Program-made: the position numbers and the translations under genes
Shown: positions 29,281 through 38,372 of the stretch, one piece after another
How the letters are laid out: every line of letters starts with the position of its first letter
Position numbering within the stretch: the first letter of the stretch is position 1
Notes under the pieces: model-generated
Databases searched by the model: none
What the model saw: only the letters and a program-made list of their open reading frames with translations
Told to the model about the DNA's origin: nothing
From: a virus
Reading direction: 5' to 3' (one strand)
Length of the DNA: 41,818 bases
Virus record (IMG/VR): IMGVR_UViG_3300035182_000599
Span: 1 to 41,818 of that record

Positions 29281-31752
29281 TCAGTAGGGATACCAACTGG
29301 TGGTGGCGTGGTGGTAGATGAATCGGACAGGCGTATTCGCAACGAGGGCGGCGGGTGCGCCTACGATGGTCGCTCCACCAGTTCCAGCGGTCCAAGTGGC
29401 TGCGACAACGGCCGACCCTGCCACGAAGGTGATGACCATGCCATCCAAGGCGGCAGAAGTGGCCGGGAGAGTGGTGTTGAGCGATACCGCCGAGGTCGTG
29501 ATGTATTGGTAGCGGGTATTCACAGGATAGGTGAATGTGGTCGTGGCGCCGTTGGCCGTGAACGCCTTGCCTGTGTATCGGGCATGGCCCTGGGTGTTGA
29601 CAGCCCTCTTGTTGGCGCCACCAAGATCAATCGACCCAGCAACTCCTTGATTCACTGTGACCGGGGAATCTGCCGCAACCACATCGTTAAGAACCCAGGC
29701 CGTAGCTCCACCGGACCCGAGGTGGCCCATCAGCCAAGAGGACGTGCCTGTGTCGTTCCGAGCGCGAAAGCTGCCACCGTTGCCACTCGATACTCCGGTG
29801 GGGCCGACCTCGATAAGGTTGCCAAGCGCCTTGATCGTCAGCGAAGAAATGAACGCTTGATCGGTTTTAAGAACTCCTGAAAGGTCATAGAGGTTCGTTA
29901 TTGAAGCCTTCCCAAAATAGAACCCGGATGCCGTGGTCATCGGAGCTACCACAATCGGGGTGGTCGTTGCATCTGCCCCCACTGCGGCTACCGAGTGTCC
30001 GTTGATGTTGTTCAGGATCGCAGAACACCGGGTGCCTGTCCCGAAGAAGTAGATGCCATAGGTCATCTGCCCAGCCGTGGCGTTGATCTGGCAGCTCTTG
30101 ACCGTGATGTCGGTTCCATCCATGGACGTAAAACCGAAGGTATTCGGCCCCGTGGGGTTCAACTGGGCACCGTCCACAACGATCTTGGTGCAGCCTGTCT
30201 GAACCTGGACGCACGCTCCGCCGGTCCCCTTCACGCTGGTACCAGATGCGATGACCAACTCGTCGCACCCATCCACCAGGATGCCCTGAGTGGATGCACC
30301 ATTGATCTTGGCCCGAACCGTGGTCCCGATGATGCGCCCGGTGGAGGTCTTGCGGAAGTTGAGTGCCGGACCCGTGCCTCCGCCTGTCATGACCAGACCG
30401 TCGATGGAGGTATCCAGGAGGTTCCCCGCGCCCAGCGCCCCGATCTGAACGCCACCAGTCACAGAACTGGACCAACCATTCACGGTCATGCCGCTGATGA
30501 AGTTTCCCGTTGAGTCCGAGGACAGGGCTGTGATAGCTGCACCGTCAGAACAGCCATCAGCGGTGCAGCCGATGATGCCGGAGTAATTGGAATTCTCAAG
30601 CACGAAGCCCGTGTCCAGGCAGTTCTTCGCCTGACATCCGTAGATCAAGGTCTGCGTTCCAGAGGTATAAAACCCATCAGCCGAGTAACCAGGATCGCCA
30701 CCATCAATGGCAACGCAGTTCAGGATCTTGTTTCGAAGGCCGTTGCCGCCAAAGGCGAAGCAGACCGCAGGAACGGGCGAACCGCCGCCCTTGCCGTAGG
30801 CGTTCTTGAACTCGCACTCAGACGCGAAGGCATCGTTGCAAGAATCAAAAACAGGACCACACGCTCTGGCAACAGCGGCCTGGAGCGCGAAAGAGCGCCC
30901 TGACTTGTTGACATCGAAAGTGAGTTTGGAAATACCCACCTTTTCTTGGGCGGTCGCATAGAGCATGAACTCGAAAGTCGTTCCGTCCTTGGCCTTGATG
31001 ACAGACACGCCTGGGCCGTCGCCAAGCAGTTGGATGTCGTCAGAGGACATCACCAAGCCGGAGCCGATGGTATAGACGCCCTTTGGGATTCGCAAGCAAC
31101 CGCCACCAGCAGAAGCCATCGCGTCAAGTGCGGCCTGCAAAGCAGGCTGAATATCAAGCACCCCGGCTCCAGACCTGACATCAGCAATTTCAGCCGTGGT
31201 CATGAAGTCGAAGACGCTGACGCGATCAAACAGCCGGTCAGATACGAAGCGGGTCACGGCTCCAGTCATCGGAGCAAGGTAGCCAATACCGGAAGAACCA
31301 GAAGTGGCCAGGTCTTTGAGGAACTTTCCAACCGTGTTGGCCGCATACGCCAACGCGGTGTTTAGCCCGATCATCCCGGCGCCGTAACTGGCGTTGGCTG
31401 TGCTTGCAAGCTGGGGACTCAGGTCAGGACCGGCACGCCCCTCGCTTCCCTGTGGCCCAGGAGGGCCTTCCAGAGTGCCTAGGAAGAAGCCTTCATTGGT
31501 GGTCGAAATATACCCAGGCCGGGAAATCTGCTCGGAGTAATAATCAGCCGTGTCAACCCAATAGGAATAGGTCCCGGCGGCATCAGCCTGCATGGGATTC
31601 GCCAACGGCACAAGCCCCGCCGGGTCCGAGTAGAGGACCGCAAGCGGGGCTGAGTCATCGTAGGTGAGGCCGGCGACCACCTTCACGCTGGCTTTCGAAA
31701 CCACCACGCCGTTGAAGTCTCTGACGGTTTCGTTGCGCTGGAAAAGGGTCAT
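29281..31752 (-). CDS. Tailspike, right-handed beta-helix (pectate-lyase-like)
   Basis: The product is 823 residues. The first 105 residues carry a particle-binding type domain (YSDPAGLVPLANPMQADAAG, YWVDTADYYSEQIS). A short collagen-like stretch GPPGPQGSEGRAGP follows, then VSVFDFMTTAEIADV and the pectate-lyase-like opening QAALDAMASAGGGCLRIPKG. Many Gly/Asn-rich rungs follow. The C-terminus (TWTAGTGGATIVGAPA) is a trimer/end domain type. It should bind, and perhaps cut, a host surface glycan; no active-site residues can be named. The ATG has AGGAG upstream. Confidence 0.85.
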   Translation of the reverse strand: MTLFQRNETVRDFNGVVVSKASVKVVAGLTYDDSAPLAVLYSDPAGLVPLANPMQADAAGTYSYWVDTADYYSEQISRPGYISTTNEGFFLGTLEGPPGPQGSEGRAGPDLSPQLASTANASYGAGMIGLNTALAYAANTVGKFLKDLATSGSSGIGYLAPMTGAVTRFVSDRLFDRVSVFDFMTTAEIADVRSGAGVLDIQPALQAALDAMASAGGGCLRIPKGVYTIGSGLVMSSDDIQLLGDGPGVSVIKAKDGTTFEFMLYATAQEKVGISKLTFDVNKSGRSFALQAAVARACGPVFDSCNDAFASECEFKNAYGKGGGSPVPAVCFAFGGNGLRNKILNCVAIDGGDPGYSADGFYTSGTQTLIYGCQAKNCLDTGFVLENSNYSGIIGCTADGCSDGAAITALSSDSTGNFISGMTVNGWSSSVTGGVQIGALGAGNLLDTSIDGLVMTGGGTGPALNFRKTSTGRIIGTTVRAKINGASTQGILVDGCDELVIASGTSVKGTGGACVQVQTGCTKIVVDGAQLNPTGPNTFGFTSMDGTDITVKSCQINATAGQMTYGIYFFGTGTRCSAILNNINGHSVAAVGADATTTPIVVAPMTTASGFYFGKASITNLYDLSGVLKTDQAFISSLTIKALGNLIEVGPTGVSSGNGGSFRARNDTGTSSWLMGHLGSGGATAWVLNDVVAADSPVTVNQGVAGSIDLGGANKRAVNTQGHARYTGKAFTANGATTTFTYPVNTRYQYITTSAVSLNTTLPATSAALDGMVITFVAGSAVVAATWTAGTGGATIVGAPAALVANTPVRFIYHHATTSWYPY

Positions 31753-31764
31753 GAGCCGCTCCTG

Positions 31765-32127
31765 TTATTCTTCGCTGTCACCGTCAGGGACGGGCAGGTC
31801 CCGCTGTTCCAGTTCGAACTTCTGCCACTCAGCCTGGGAGACTTCACCAAGCTGTTCCCAAGTATAGCGGTTGAACCGCTCTCGGATATTTTTGAATCCG
31901 CGCCTCTTGCCGGGGACAGGCTTCACAATCACCCGGTCCACGATGGTCCCTTTGATGATGTCGATGACATATTCGGGGACGATGACTTCGGTTTCGCAGG
32001 CGATCTGCAACTTCTTGTTCACGGAGTCATCGGCAAAGAACCACGCCGCACCGTGCTGTGAATTGCGGTGGATGATGCCCCGGAAATACCTGAGTTTGGC
32101 GGGGGTTTGAACTGCGGTGTCGGCCAT
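31765..32127 (-). CDS. Hypothetical protein between coat and tailspike
   Basis: The product is 120 residues: LRYFRGIIHRNSQHGAAWFF, ETEVIVPEYVIDII, a basic stretch (PGKRRGFKNIRERFNRYTWE) and an acidic tail. It might be a head-completion or decoration protein, by position only. It follows the coat gene terminator, so it may be made less than the coat. GAGG precedes the ATG. Confidence 0.65.
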   Translation of the reverse strand: MADTAVQTPAKLRYFRGIIHRNSQHGAAWFFADDSVNKKLQIACETEVIVPEYVIDIIKGTIVDRVIVKPVPGKRRGFKNIRERFNRYTWEQLGEVSQAEWQKFELEQRDLPVPDGDSEE

Positions 32128-32173
32128 GTTGGACCTCTACTGAGCGGCCTGCCCTGGGTGGGTCAGGCAGTTT

Positions 32174-32208
32174 GAGAAAAGGCCCCTGGCCAATCGTGGC
32201 CAGGGGCC
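32174..32208 (-). terminator. Rho-independent terminator after the coat gene (leftward)
   Basis: A perfect 12-bp GC stem (GGCCCCTGGCCA arms at 32181-32192 and 32197-32208, 4-nt loop) is followed, on the minus strand, by TTTTCTC. It lies 14 bases after the coat stop. Its place suggests that coat and scaffold are expressed above the downstream tail genes. Confidence 0.9.
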
Positions 32209-32221
32209 TTCAGGGTTGAGA

Positions 32222-33298
32222 TTAGGCGGTGACGCCGCACTCCAGGCGCTTCAGCCAAGCATCGTTGAGGATGCCGCCCGTGACCGTGGCCTTCCAGCCC
32301 AGGACGCTGAACTGGTTGAGGGGGTCATACTTGCTGTTGCTGTCGGCGCTGACATAGATCACCTTGCCGGAGTCCTTGCTGAACTTCACGCAGCAGTAGG
32401 AATCCTTGCCGGTGACCACGGCGGCGTAGACATCGATGAAGCCGCCGGTGGCCTTCTCGCCCGTGGCCGCGACAGCCGCGCCAGCGCCAGCCCAAATCTT
32501 GCCGTGGGTGGACTGGATGAACCGGACATTCTTGAGGGTGCCGTATTCGCCGGGCAGGAGGTCAGTCAGGGAACCGTATTTCGCCACGGGGGTGAAACCG
32601 TCAGAGCCGTTGACCACCGTGGGGGTGATGGTGTCCAGGTCGGCGCAGAGGTCAGGGTGGGCCACGGCCACGAAGGATTCGCGCACGGCGCTGGTCCCGA
32701 AGCCATCGCTGGAACCCTTCATGGGCTTGACCGTCTTCGCGTCAGCAGCGAACAAGTCGCGACCGATCACGGCGATGGGCAGCGCCTTGGCCATCTTCCC
32801 AGCGATCAGGTTGCGGCTGGGGGTGCTGGTGTTGTTGGTGGATTCCAGGACGCGGTAGAAGCGGGAGCCGCCGAGGATGGTATCGCGGTAGTAGTAGTCC
32901 ACCACTTCGGCCATGTTCTCGCCGGTGCGCGCCATGAGGTTCTGGTCCACGCTGATTTCGTTCACCCAGCCGGAAATGTCCGAATACTGGTAGTAGGCCC
33001 CAAGCTGGGTCAGCGTGAACACGATGTCGGTGACGGTGGGCGTCACATTGTCGGGCGTCACGCCTTCCACCAGCACACGGCTGGGGGTGGTAGCGGTGTA
33101 GTCGCCAGCGCCGCCGATGGGGGGCAGCTTTTCGAAACGCCGGAAGGTGATGGTCTTGCCGGAGCCGCCGGGCATGGAGATGGTCTGCCCATACTTTTCG
33201 AAGCAGAGCAGGGGCATGGCCGCGGCCAGGCCGGTGCGCCAGATGTAGGTGGCAATTGAAGGAAGTGCGCCAGTCGTGGCGGAAGTGGTGCGAACCAT
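32222..33298 (-). CDS. Major capsid protein, N4-gp56 type
   Basis: The product is 358 residues. The start TYIWRTGLAAAMPLLCFEKYGQ, the GKTITFRRFEKLPP strand, TPSRVLVEGVTPDN, and VTDIVFTLTQLGAYYQYSDIS are characteristic of the N4-gp56 capsid family (HK97 fold). It lies between the scaffold gene and a strong terminator, with its own upstream promoter, fitting high expression. The ATG has AGAGG upstream. Confidence 0.9.
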   Translation of the reverse strand: MVRTTSATTGALPSIATYIWRTGLAAAMPLLCFEKYGQTISMPGGSGKTITFRRFEKLPPIGGAGDYTATTPSRVLVEGVTPDNVTPTVTDIVFTLTQLGAYYQYSDISGWVNEISVDQNLMARTGENMAEVVDYYYRDTILGGSRFYRVLESTNNTSTPSRNLIAGKMAKALPIAVIGRDLFAADAKTVKPMKGSSDGFGTSAVRESFVAVAHPDLCADLDTITPTVVNGSDGFTPVAKYGSLTDLLPGEYGTLKNVRFIQSTHGKIWAGAGAAVAATGEKATGGFIDVYAAVVTGKDSYCCVKFSKDSGKVIYVSADSNSKYDPLNQFSVLGWKATVTGGILNDAWLKRLECGVTA

Positions 33299-33322
33299 GA
33301 TGAGCCTCTTGGGGTTGGACGG

Positions 33323-34207
33323 TTACCAGGAACCGTTCTGCTTGCGGAGAATGGCAGCTTGGCGCTTGGCGAAGTCTTCTTCAGACATATCCATCCAATC
33401 GACAGGCTGCTGCGAAGTATCAGAAACACTCGCAGCCACAGGCTCAGAATGAGTTTCGCCGCCTGCGCGGGAAGCTAGGGCCTGATTGATGGCGGGAGTG
33501 GAGGGGGCGCTGGGCGCCGCGCTCTGGCTTCGGCGGCTCTTGACCGCGTTCCCTGCTTGCACGAAAAGGAAAGGGTTCAGGAATTGCGCCCTTGCCTCTT
33601 TAGGAACCCCAGCAAGGTCGAACTGACGCTCAACTTCAGCGACCACTTCCTGCTGGAAAACCGGGTCTTTCATTTCAGGGACCTGACTGGTGATGAACTG
33701 ACCGGCTGCGTTGCCGGTTTCTCGCTCGGTCTGCGCCTGTTCGAACTTCTCCAGGCGCTCCAATTTGGGCGTGATGCCCAAAATATCCATGACCACCTGG
33801 GCGCCGCGCAAGGTGTCTTCGTCAATCGCCCCGCGATACTGCTCGGGGATGACCGGCAAGGGCCTGACCGCGGGGGCCTGGGGAGTCTGAGGGGGCTGGG
33901 GAACAGCCCGTTCAAGGATCTGAGTCTGACGCTGGGCCTGAGCCTCCATCCTGGCCAGGATTTCAGCGAGGGTGGGCTGCTGCGGGTCGGTGGCCGGGGG
34001 CGGCTGGGCCTGAACAGCGGGGGCAGGGGCGGGGTCAACAGGCGCCGGAGCTGGGTCAATGGGATCAGGCGCAGGGGTCTGAGGAACTGCGGGTTCAGGG
34101 GCGTTATCTTCGGTGCCATAGGCGGCACCCATCAGGTCTGCGTCAGATTCCTCGCCAGAGAATCCAAGGGCTTCGTCCATCGCGCTGGGGGTAAAAAGCT
34201 GGGGCAT
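33323..34207 (-). CDS. Scaffold protein
   Basis: The product is 294 residues. It has an acidic start (GEESDADLMGAAYGTEDN), a long Pro/Ala linker (repeats of DPAPAPVDP type), then a charged helical half (ILARMEAQAQRQTQILERAV; EQAQTERETGNAAGQ; VAEVERQF) and a C-terminus ending KNGSW. Place directly before the coat, acidic/helical nature and lack of a fixed fold are those of podophage scaffolds. A promoter precedes it. Confidence 0.75.
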   Translation of the reverse strand: MPQLFTPSAMDEALGFSGEESDADLMGAAYGTEDNAPEPAVPQTPAPDPIDPAPAPVDPAPAPAVQAQPPPATDPQQPTLAEILARMEAQAQRQTQILERAVPQPPQTPQAPAVRPLPVIPEQYRGAIDEDTLRGAQVVMDILGITPKLERLEKFEQAQTERETGNAAGQFITSQVPEMKDPVFQQEVVAEVERQFDLAGVPKEARAQFLNPFLFVQAGNAVKSRRSQSAAPSAPSTPAINQALASRAGGETHSEPVAASVSDTSQQPVDWMDMSEEDFAKRQAAILRKQNGSW

Positions 34208-34226
34208 AAATGCTCTCCGTAAAAAT

Positions 34227-34254
34227 AGGGTAGGTGGTATTTCATTTTGGGCAA
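34227..34254 (-). promoter_or_regulatory. Putative promoter for scaffold and coat genes (leftward)
   Basis: On the minus strand TTGCCC (plus 34249-34254) and TACCCT (plus 34227-34232) are 16 bases apart in an AT-rich gap. The elements resemble those at 39068 (TTGCCT, TACTCT). The scaffold ATG is 20 bases after the -10. Confidence 0.5.
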
Positions 34255-34263
34255 GGAATTAAA

Positions 34264-34587
34264 TTAAATACCCGCCCGTTCATCTTCTCCATCGCTGTCG
34301 AACTCTGTCGGGACCAGACGCCCACGGGCGTCAACCTTGCCTGGAAATTTCACCGCAACTGCAAGCATATTGCGTAGATTTTCATAGGCGGCGGCTTCTC
34401 CGTCAGCCCAGGCCCGCTTGAACGGCCATAGGTGGCCGACCTCCGGGGTCATTGGCACCGGGGCTTTGGCCTGGGCTTCGGCCGCCTCCAACCATGCCAG
34501 GACCAGACGCCAACCCGGCTGTGCCTGAAGCTCCGCTAGGAGCCGCCGGGCCTCCGGCCCCTGCCATTCCTTGATCTGGATTTCCAT
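34264..34587 (-). CDS. Hypothetical protein overlapping the portal 3' end
   Basis: The product is 107 residues: helical start (GPEARRLLAELQAQPGWRLVL), a middle with WPFKRAWADGEAAAYENLRNML, and an acidic end. AGGAGG five bases before the ATG shows it is translated. The first 185 bases lie inside the portal frame, one of the longest overlaps in this genome. Size and place resemble the small gene between portal and scaffold found in other podophages. Function unknown. Confidence 0.7.
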   Translation of the reverse strand: MEIQIKEWQGPEARRLLAELQAQPGWRLVLAWLEAAEAQAKAPVPMTPEVGHLWPFKRAWADGEAAAYENLRNMLAVAVKFPGKVDARGRLVPTEFDSDGEDERAGI

Positions 34588-36340
34588 TCATACCTCCTGC
34601 TGGCTGGGAAGGGAAGATCGAAGGAATGTATTCCCCGAAGCCCTTCATCCTGAGAATCATCGCGGCGTAGGCTTTCCAGTCCATGCCCTGCTGAAGCGGT
34701 GGGATGGCGCCAAACGCCTGGGTAAGAGAAATCAATTCGCCCATCTTCGCTTGGTTCTGAGCCATGTCCAGCATCCCGGCGATGAATACCTGATACTCGC
34801 CCTGGATGACCGTCTGATCCACCGGCATCATCTGAGGCAGGGCACCTGGGTCCATCGGGTCGGACACACGAACCATTTCTTCCTTGGTCATGAACATCTG
34901 AGCCATGAGCAATTCCTGAGTGATGACTTCCTCCAGGAAGCTGAGTTCGAAGTTCTCAGCGATCAGACCGAACCGGGACTGGCCCAAACTGGCAACGATG
35001 GTCGCCTCCGTGGCACTGGCCTCACCCTGGCTATTGTTGATCAGGGCGCCCACGCCATCACTGAATATACCCTGAAGCATCTTCACTTCGTTGAAGCCCT
35101 GCATGGCCTGATCGGGGATGACGAAAGGCTCCGGCTTGGTGGTCATGTAGGGGAAGGCGGCGCCGGGGAAGGCCACGAACTCGCTGGGGTCAAATAGACC
35201 ATCGGGTTTGTAGAAGACCATCGGATTGATCGCCATGCCATTGGCCATGATGCTCTGGTTCATGCGGGTGTTGATCGCATCCTGGATGCCCAGGTTGCGC
35301 TCCAGAACGCCTCGACCAAGCGGGTCATTGGGGCTGGGGTTCCACTGGTAAATACCCATCGGGATACGGCTGGTGCTAGTGGGCATGACCTCCAGCCGGA
35401 TGATGTCGCGCTGGTTCAGGAGCGTAGCCACGCAGCAGGGGATGGTGACTTCGGTTCCGTCTTTGAACTTCACCGGGACATCACCCATCACCTGGATCAG
35501 TTCGTTCATCTGGTTGGTGCCCGTGCCCATCGGCAACATACTCAGACCAGACGCCTGATTCAGTTCGATTCGGATTGAATCGCTGGTGTCAGGGTCAAGG
35601 CTCGGTTCAGTGTTCTTCGGGATGGTGTAGCGAGAATACCCGAAATCGTCTTCCTTGCTGAGTTCCTTCAGGTAGGCATCGTTGCGCCGGAACTTCATGA
35701 ACCGCGCCGCCTGCTCATAGGGCCGGTCGGTCTGCACCACCATATCGAAGATGTTCACCGGTTGGACCGTTGGCCCCTGGTAGTTCACCACGCGCTTCAT
35801 GGGAGGCAGAGCGGGGAGCGCCTTGGGTTTCTCGCCAGTCAGCATGGCTGCGGCCTGACGCTGGGCATACATCTGTTTCATGGCGATGATGTCTGGCACC
35901 ATCCCGGCTTCCGTGGTCCAGTCCAGGACCCAACCTGAGTTGCCGCAGATGGCCGCCTGCTTTACGATCTGAAGCGCACTCTGCCTGAACTTGTTCCGGC
36001 GGTGGTAATACTTCAGGAGCGAAGTGACAGCCGCCGCGCCGTTCTGCTGTTCGTTGGGGTGCGTGGGCAGCGCCATGAAGAAGTCAGCGTTGGGCATGGT
36101 CAGCCGGACAAGCTGGGCCGATACGGTGTCCACGCCGTTCTCGGAGTCGGGGATGAAGCGGCTGGATAGGTCATCGCCGGACACGCCCGGCTCAGGGTCG
36201 GCGCCGAATTTCGATTTGGCGAACAGGAAACAGTCCCTCCAGATGGAAGTCTCTGTAAGCAAACGCCGCTGCTTTTCGCGCTTCCAACTGTCGAGAATCC
36301 ACGCCGCCGTGTGTTGGAGGTCCAAGCCTGGGATAATCAC
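34403..36340 (-). CDS. Portal protein
   Basis: The product is 645 residues from a GTG that overlaps the terminase stop. The N-terminal half (SRFIPDSENGVDTVSAQLVR, MPNADFFMALP, ICGNSGWVLDW) and the later stretch YQWNPSPNDPLGRGVLERN, MNQSIMANG, TKPEPFVIPDQ are typical of the large podophage portals that join head to tail. The C-terminal 70 residues are Gly/Pro/Ala-rich and flexible, and most of their DNA also codes for the 107-residue protein. It lies directly after the large terminase. Confidence 0.85.
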   Translation of the reverse strand: MIIPGLDLQHTAAWILDSWKREKQRRLLTETSIWRDCFLFAKSKFGADPEPGVSGDDLSSRFIPDSENGVDTVSAQLVRLTMPNADFFMALPTHPNEQQNGAAAVTSLLKYYHRRNKFRQSALQIVKQAAICGNSGWVLDWTTEAGMVPDIIAMKQMYAQRQAAAMLTGEKPKALPALPPMKRVVNYQGPTVQPVNIFDMVVQTDRPYEQAARFMKFRRNDAYLKELSKEDDFGYSRYTIPKNTEPSLDPDTSDSIRIELNQASGLSMLPMGTGTNQMNELIQVMGDVPVKFKDGTEVTIPCCVATLLNQRDIIRLEVMPTSTSRIPMGIYQWNPSPNDPLGRGVLERNLGIQDAINTRMNQSIMANGMAINPMVFYKPDGLFDPSEFVAFPGAAFPYMTTKPEPFVIPDQAMQGFNEVKMLQGIFSDGVGALINNSQGEASATEATIVASLGQSRFGLIAENFELSFLEEVITQELLMAQMFMTKEEMVRVSDPMDPGALPQMMPVDQTVIQGEYQVFIAGMLDMAQNQAKMGELISLTQAFGAIPPLQQGMDWKAYAAMILRMKGFGEYIPSIFPSQPAGGMNGNPDQGMAGAGGPAAPSGASGTAGLASGPGMVGGGRSPGQSPGANDPGGRPPMAVQAGLG

Positions 36341-37851
36341 GATGCACCCCTCTTTCGCATGGCTTCCATCTTCGCACGGTTGGACTTGTAGGCTTCCTGC
36401 TTCTGATGGTTGAGCGCGTCCCCGCCCAGCGCAAGGACATTCTTCGCGGTGCCATACTGGAGCATATCAACCCCGTGATCCGACCCGCGCTCATCCCAAC
36501 GGCTGGGGTCCTGCTCGTCCGTCATCAGGTTTTCCAGTTCCCAAATCAGGTATTTGCAGGAATCGTGGATCTTCAGGCGGCTATTGCCGTTGGTGACCTT
36601 CATCAGTTCGCGGAGGTTTCGGGCCTTGAGGTTGCGCCCCTTCACGGACTTCTGGAAGAACAGGCCCTTCATGTGGAAGATTTCCCCGACATTCGTCCCA
36701 GTGCCATCGTCTGAGAAGCAGGCCGAATCCAGCCAGCGCTCCGAAACATCGTAGGAATTACGAGTCTCAATCCGAATCAGGTCATCAGCAACATCGGTGG
36801 CGTTGCGCCAGGTGCCCTTGCTCCAGTCCTCAGGGTCGCGGGTGGTGTATTCGGAGAATACATGGAACTCCCCGTTGGAAAGTTCAGCCATCCAGCCGAA
36901 ATGACACGGCGAGGCCGTGCCCCAATCCCCCGCATTGAGCAACTGAATGTCAGGCGGTGGGCGGAATGACTTGACAATGTGGATTTTCCGGCTGAATTCG
37001 CTGAAGAACGCGCCCTCCACGATGTAAAAGTCCCCTTCCAGCAGGGCCTTGCGGTCTGCTTCAGGCAAGAGCATCAGATTTCGGACATAATCCGTGTTTC
37101 TGAGCCACGGATTGTCAAGAACGGTGCTGTGCTGGTAGCGCACCGTGCGCGTGACGGTGATCGCCTCCCCATCCGGCGTGGTGGTTTCCACTTTGCGGGT
37201 GGTCACGCCGCCTGAAGGGCCGGTGGTGTCGATGAAGCGCTTCCTAAGCCAGTGGTTGCCAGGACCCTTTGGGTTGGCGGTGGAAAATACACGCAGGGGC
37301 AGGCGCCACAGCTTGCCGTTGATTTCCTTGATGGGTGAGCGGAGGCGAGAAAAGATCCAGTCATAGAAAATCGGCGTGGCATAGCGCTGGATTTCGTCCA
37401 CGAAGATCATCGCCCAGGACCGGCCCGTATACTGGAACCGATCATCGTCCCGCTCACAGAAACCGCACTCCAAACTCGACCCGCCAGGCAGGATGAAGGT
37501 CTTGGAAGACTCATGCCAGGACGCCCCCAGGGGTAGGAGCATTTCCTTGCCCAGCGCGATGATTTCCTTCAACTGCGGGAAGGTTCGCCGCACCGCCAGG
37601 GCGTCATACTTGAACCCTCGGGCTTGGAACTCAAAGGCGCGCACGGCCCAGGCGATGATGACCCCTCGGGTTTTGCCTGAACCGGCCCCGCCACCAAGGA
37701 AAATCTCGTCTTCCTCGTAGGAAACCTGCTCTTTCTGCTTCTCGGAGAGCCTACCAAAGAGCGCTTCAGCCGCGATTACGGGGTCCAGGGCTGGCCGGAT
37801 CAGAACGGCGCTCTCAAATCTGGCCCAATACTCCCGATCAGACTCGCTCAA
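36337..37851 (-). CDS. terL: Terminase large subunit
   Basis: The product is 504 residues from a TTG with GGGAGG just upstream. The ATPase has Walker A GGGAGSGKT (53-61), Walker B MIFVDE (D152, E153), and the coupling motif FSTANPKG. The nuclease domain has AGDWG as first Asp and a late DHGVDML. It packages DNA through the portal. It overlaps the small terminase stop (TTGA) and the portal start. The particular subtype (pac, cos or terminal-repeat) cannot be read with certainty; circular permutation of the assembly favours headful. Confidence 0.9.
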   Translation of the reverse strand: MSESDREYWARFESAVLIRPALDPVIAAEALFGRLSEKQKEQVSYEEDEIFLGGGAGSGKTRGVIIAWAVRAFEFQARGFKYDALAVRRTFPQLKEIIALGKEMLLPLGASWHESSKTFILPGGSSLECGFCERDDDRFQYTGRSWAMIFVDEIQRYATPIFYDWIFSRLRSPIKEINGKLWRLPLRVFSTANPKGPGNHWLRKRFIDTTGPSGGVTTRKVETTTPDGEAITVTRTVRYQHSTVLDNPWLRNTDYVRNLMLLPEADRKALLEGDFYIVEGAFFSEFSRKIHIVKSFRPPPDIQLLNAGDWGTASPCHFGWMAELSNGEFHVFSEYTTRDPEDWSKGTWRNATDVADDLIRIETRNSYDVSERWLDSACFSDDGTGTNVGEIFHMKGLFFQKSVKGRNLKARNLRELMKVTNGNSRLKIHDSCKYLIWELENLMTDEQDPSRWDERGSDHGVDMLQYGTAKNVLALGGDALNHQKQEAYKSNRAKMEAMRKRGAS

Positions 37852-38372
37852 ACGGCCTCCCTTTGCGCTGGGATATGGGCAGGAGACTCGGAAAGGGCAT
37901 CAGCCGTGGCGATGGCCTCGATTGCCTGTTCCTGAGCGCTGAGGGTTGGCAACGTGGTTGCGTCGATCCACCCTGGTCCCTGCTTGACCTCCCCGGCGGC
38001 TACCTTGCGGAACAGTTCGGTGATGATCGACAGGCCGGATGCCAGGGATTGCTTCTCAATCCTGGCTTTTCGGTCCAGAAGCACAGTGTCCCCGGCGAGT
38101 TTGAGAAGCTGGGACCTGTGTTTCACGGCATCCGTGGGCGTCATGGTCCTGAGTGAGTGCTGGACGATCTTTTCCAGGGCCTCTGCTGGGCTGTCTGCTG
38201 GGTCAGCGATGGGGTCTTCGGGAATTTCACGGGAGTCTAGCCACTCGCGGTATGCCTGTGACTTGGCCACATCACGCTGGGCCTTGGGGATCGCAACACC
38301 CGAATCGGTGGTGAAAACCTCCTTGTAGGAAGTTTCGAACTCCGGTGGGTAGGTTGAAATGGGCCGTGCCAA
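37848..38372 (-). CDS. terS: Putative terminase small subunit
   Basis: The product is 174 residues from a TTG with GGAGG six bases upstream. It is helical: KAQRDVAKSQAYREWLDSRE as a possible DNA-binding start, AEALEKIVQHSLRTM and DAVKHRSQLLKLAGDTV as an oligomerisation core. It is the first gene of the leftward late module and ends by overlapping the large terminase. The call rests mainly on position and size. Confidence 0.65.
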   Translation of the reverse strand: MARPISTYPPEFETSYKEVFTTDSGVAIPKAQRDVAKSQAYREWLDSREIPEDPIADPADSPAEALEKIVQHSLRTMTPTDAVKHRSQLLKLAGDTVLLDRKARIEKQSLASGLSIITELFRKVAAGEVKQGPGWIDATTLPTLSAQEQAIEAIATADALSESPAHIPAQREAV

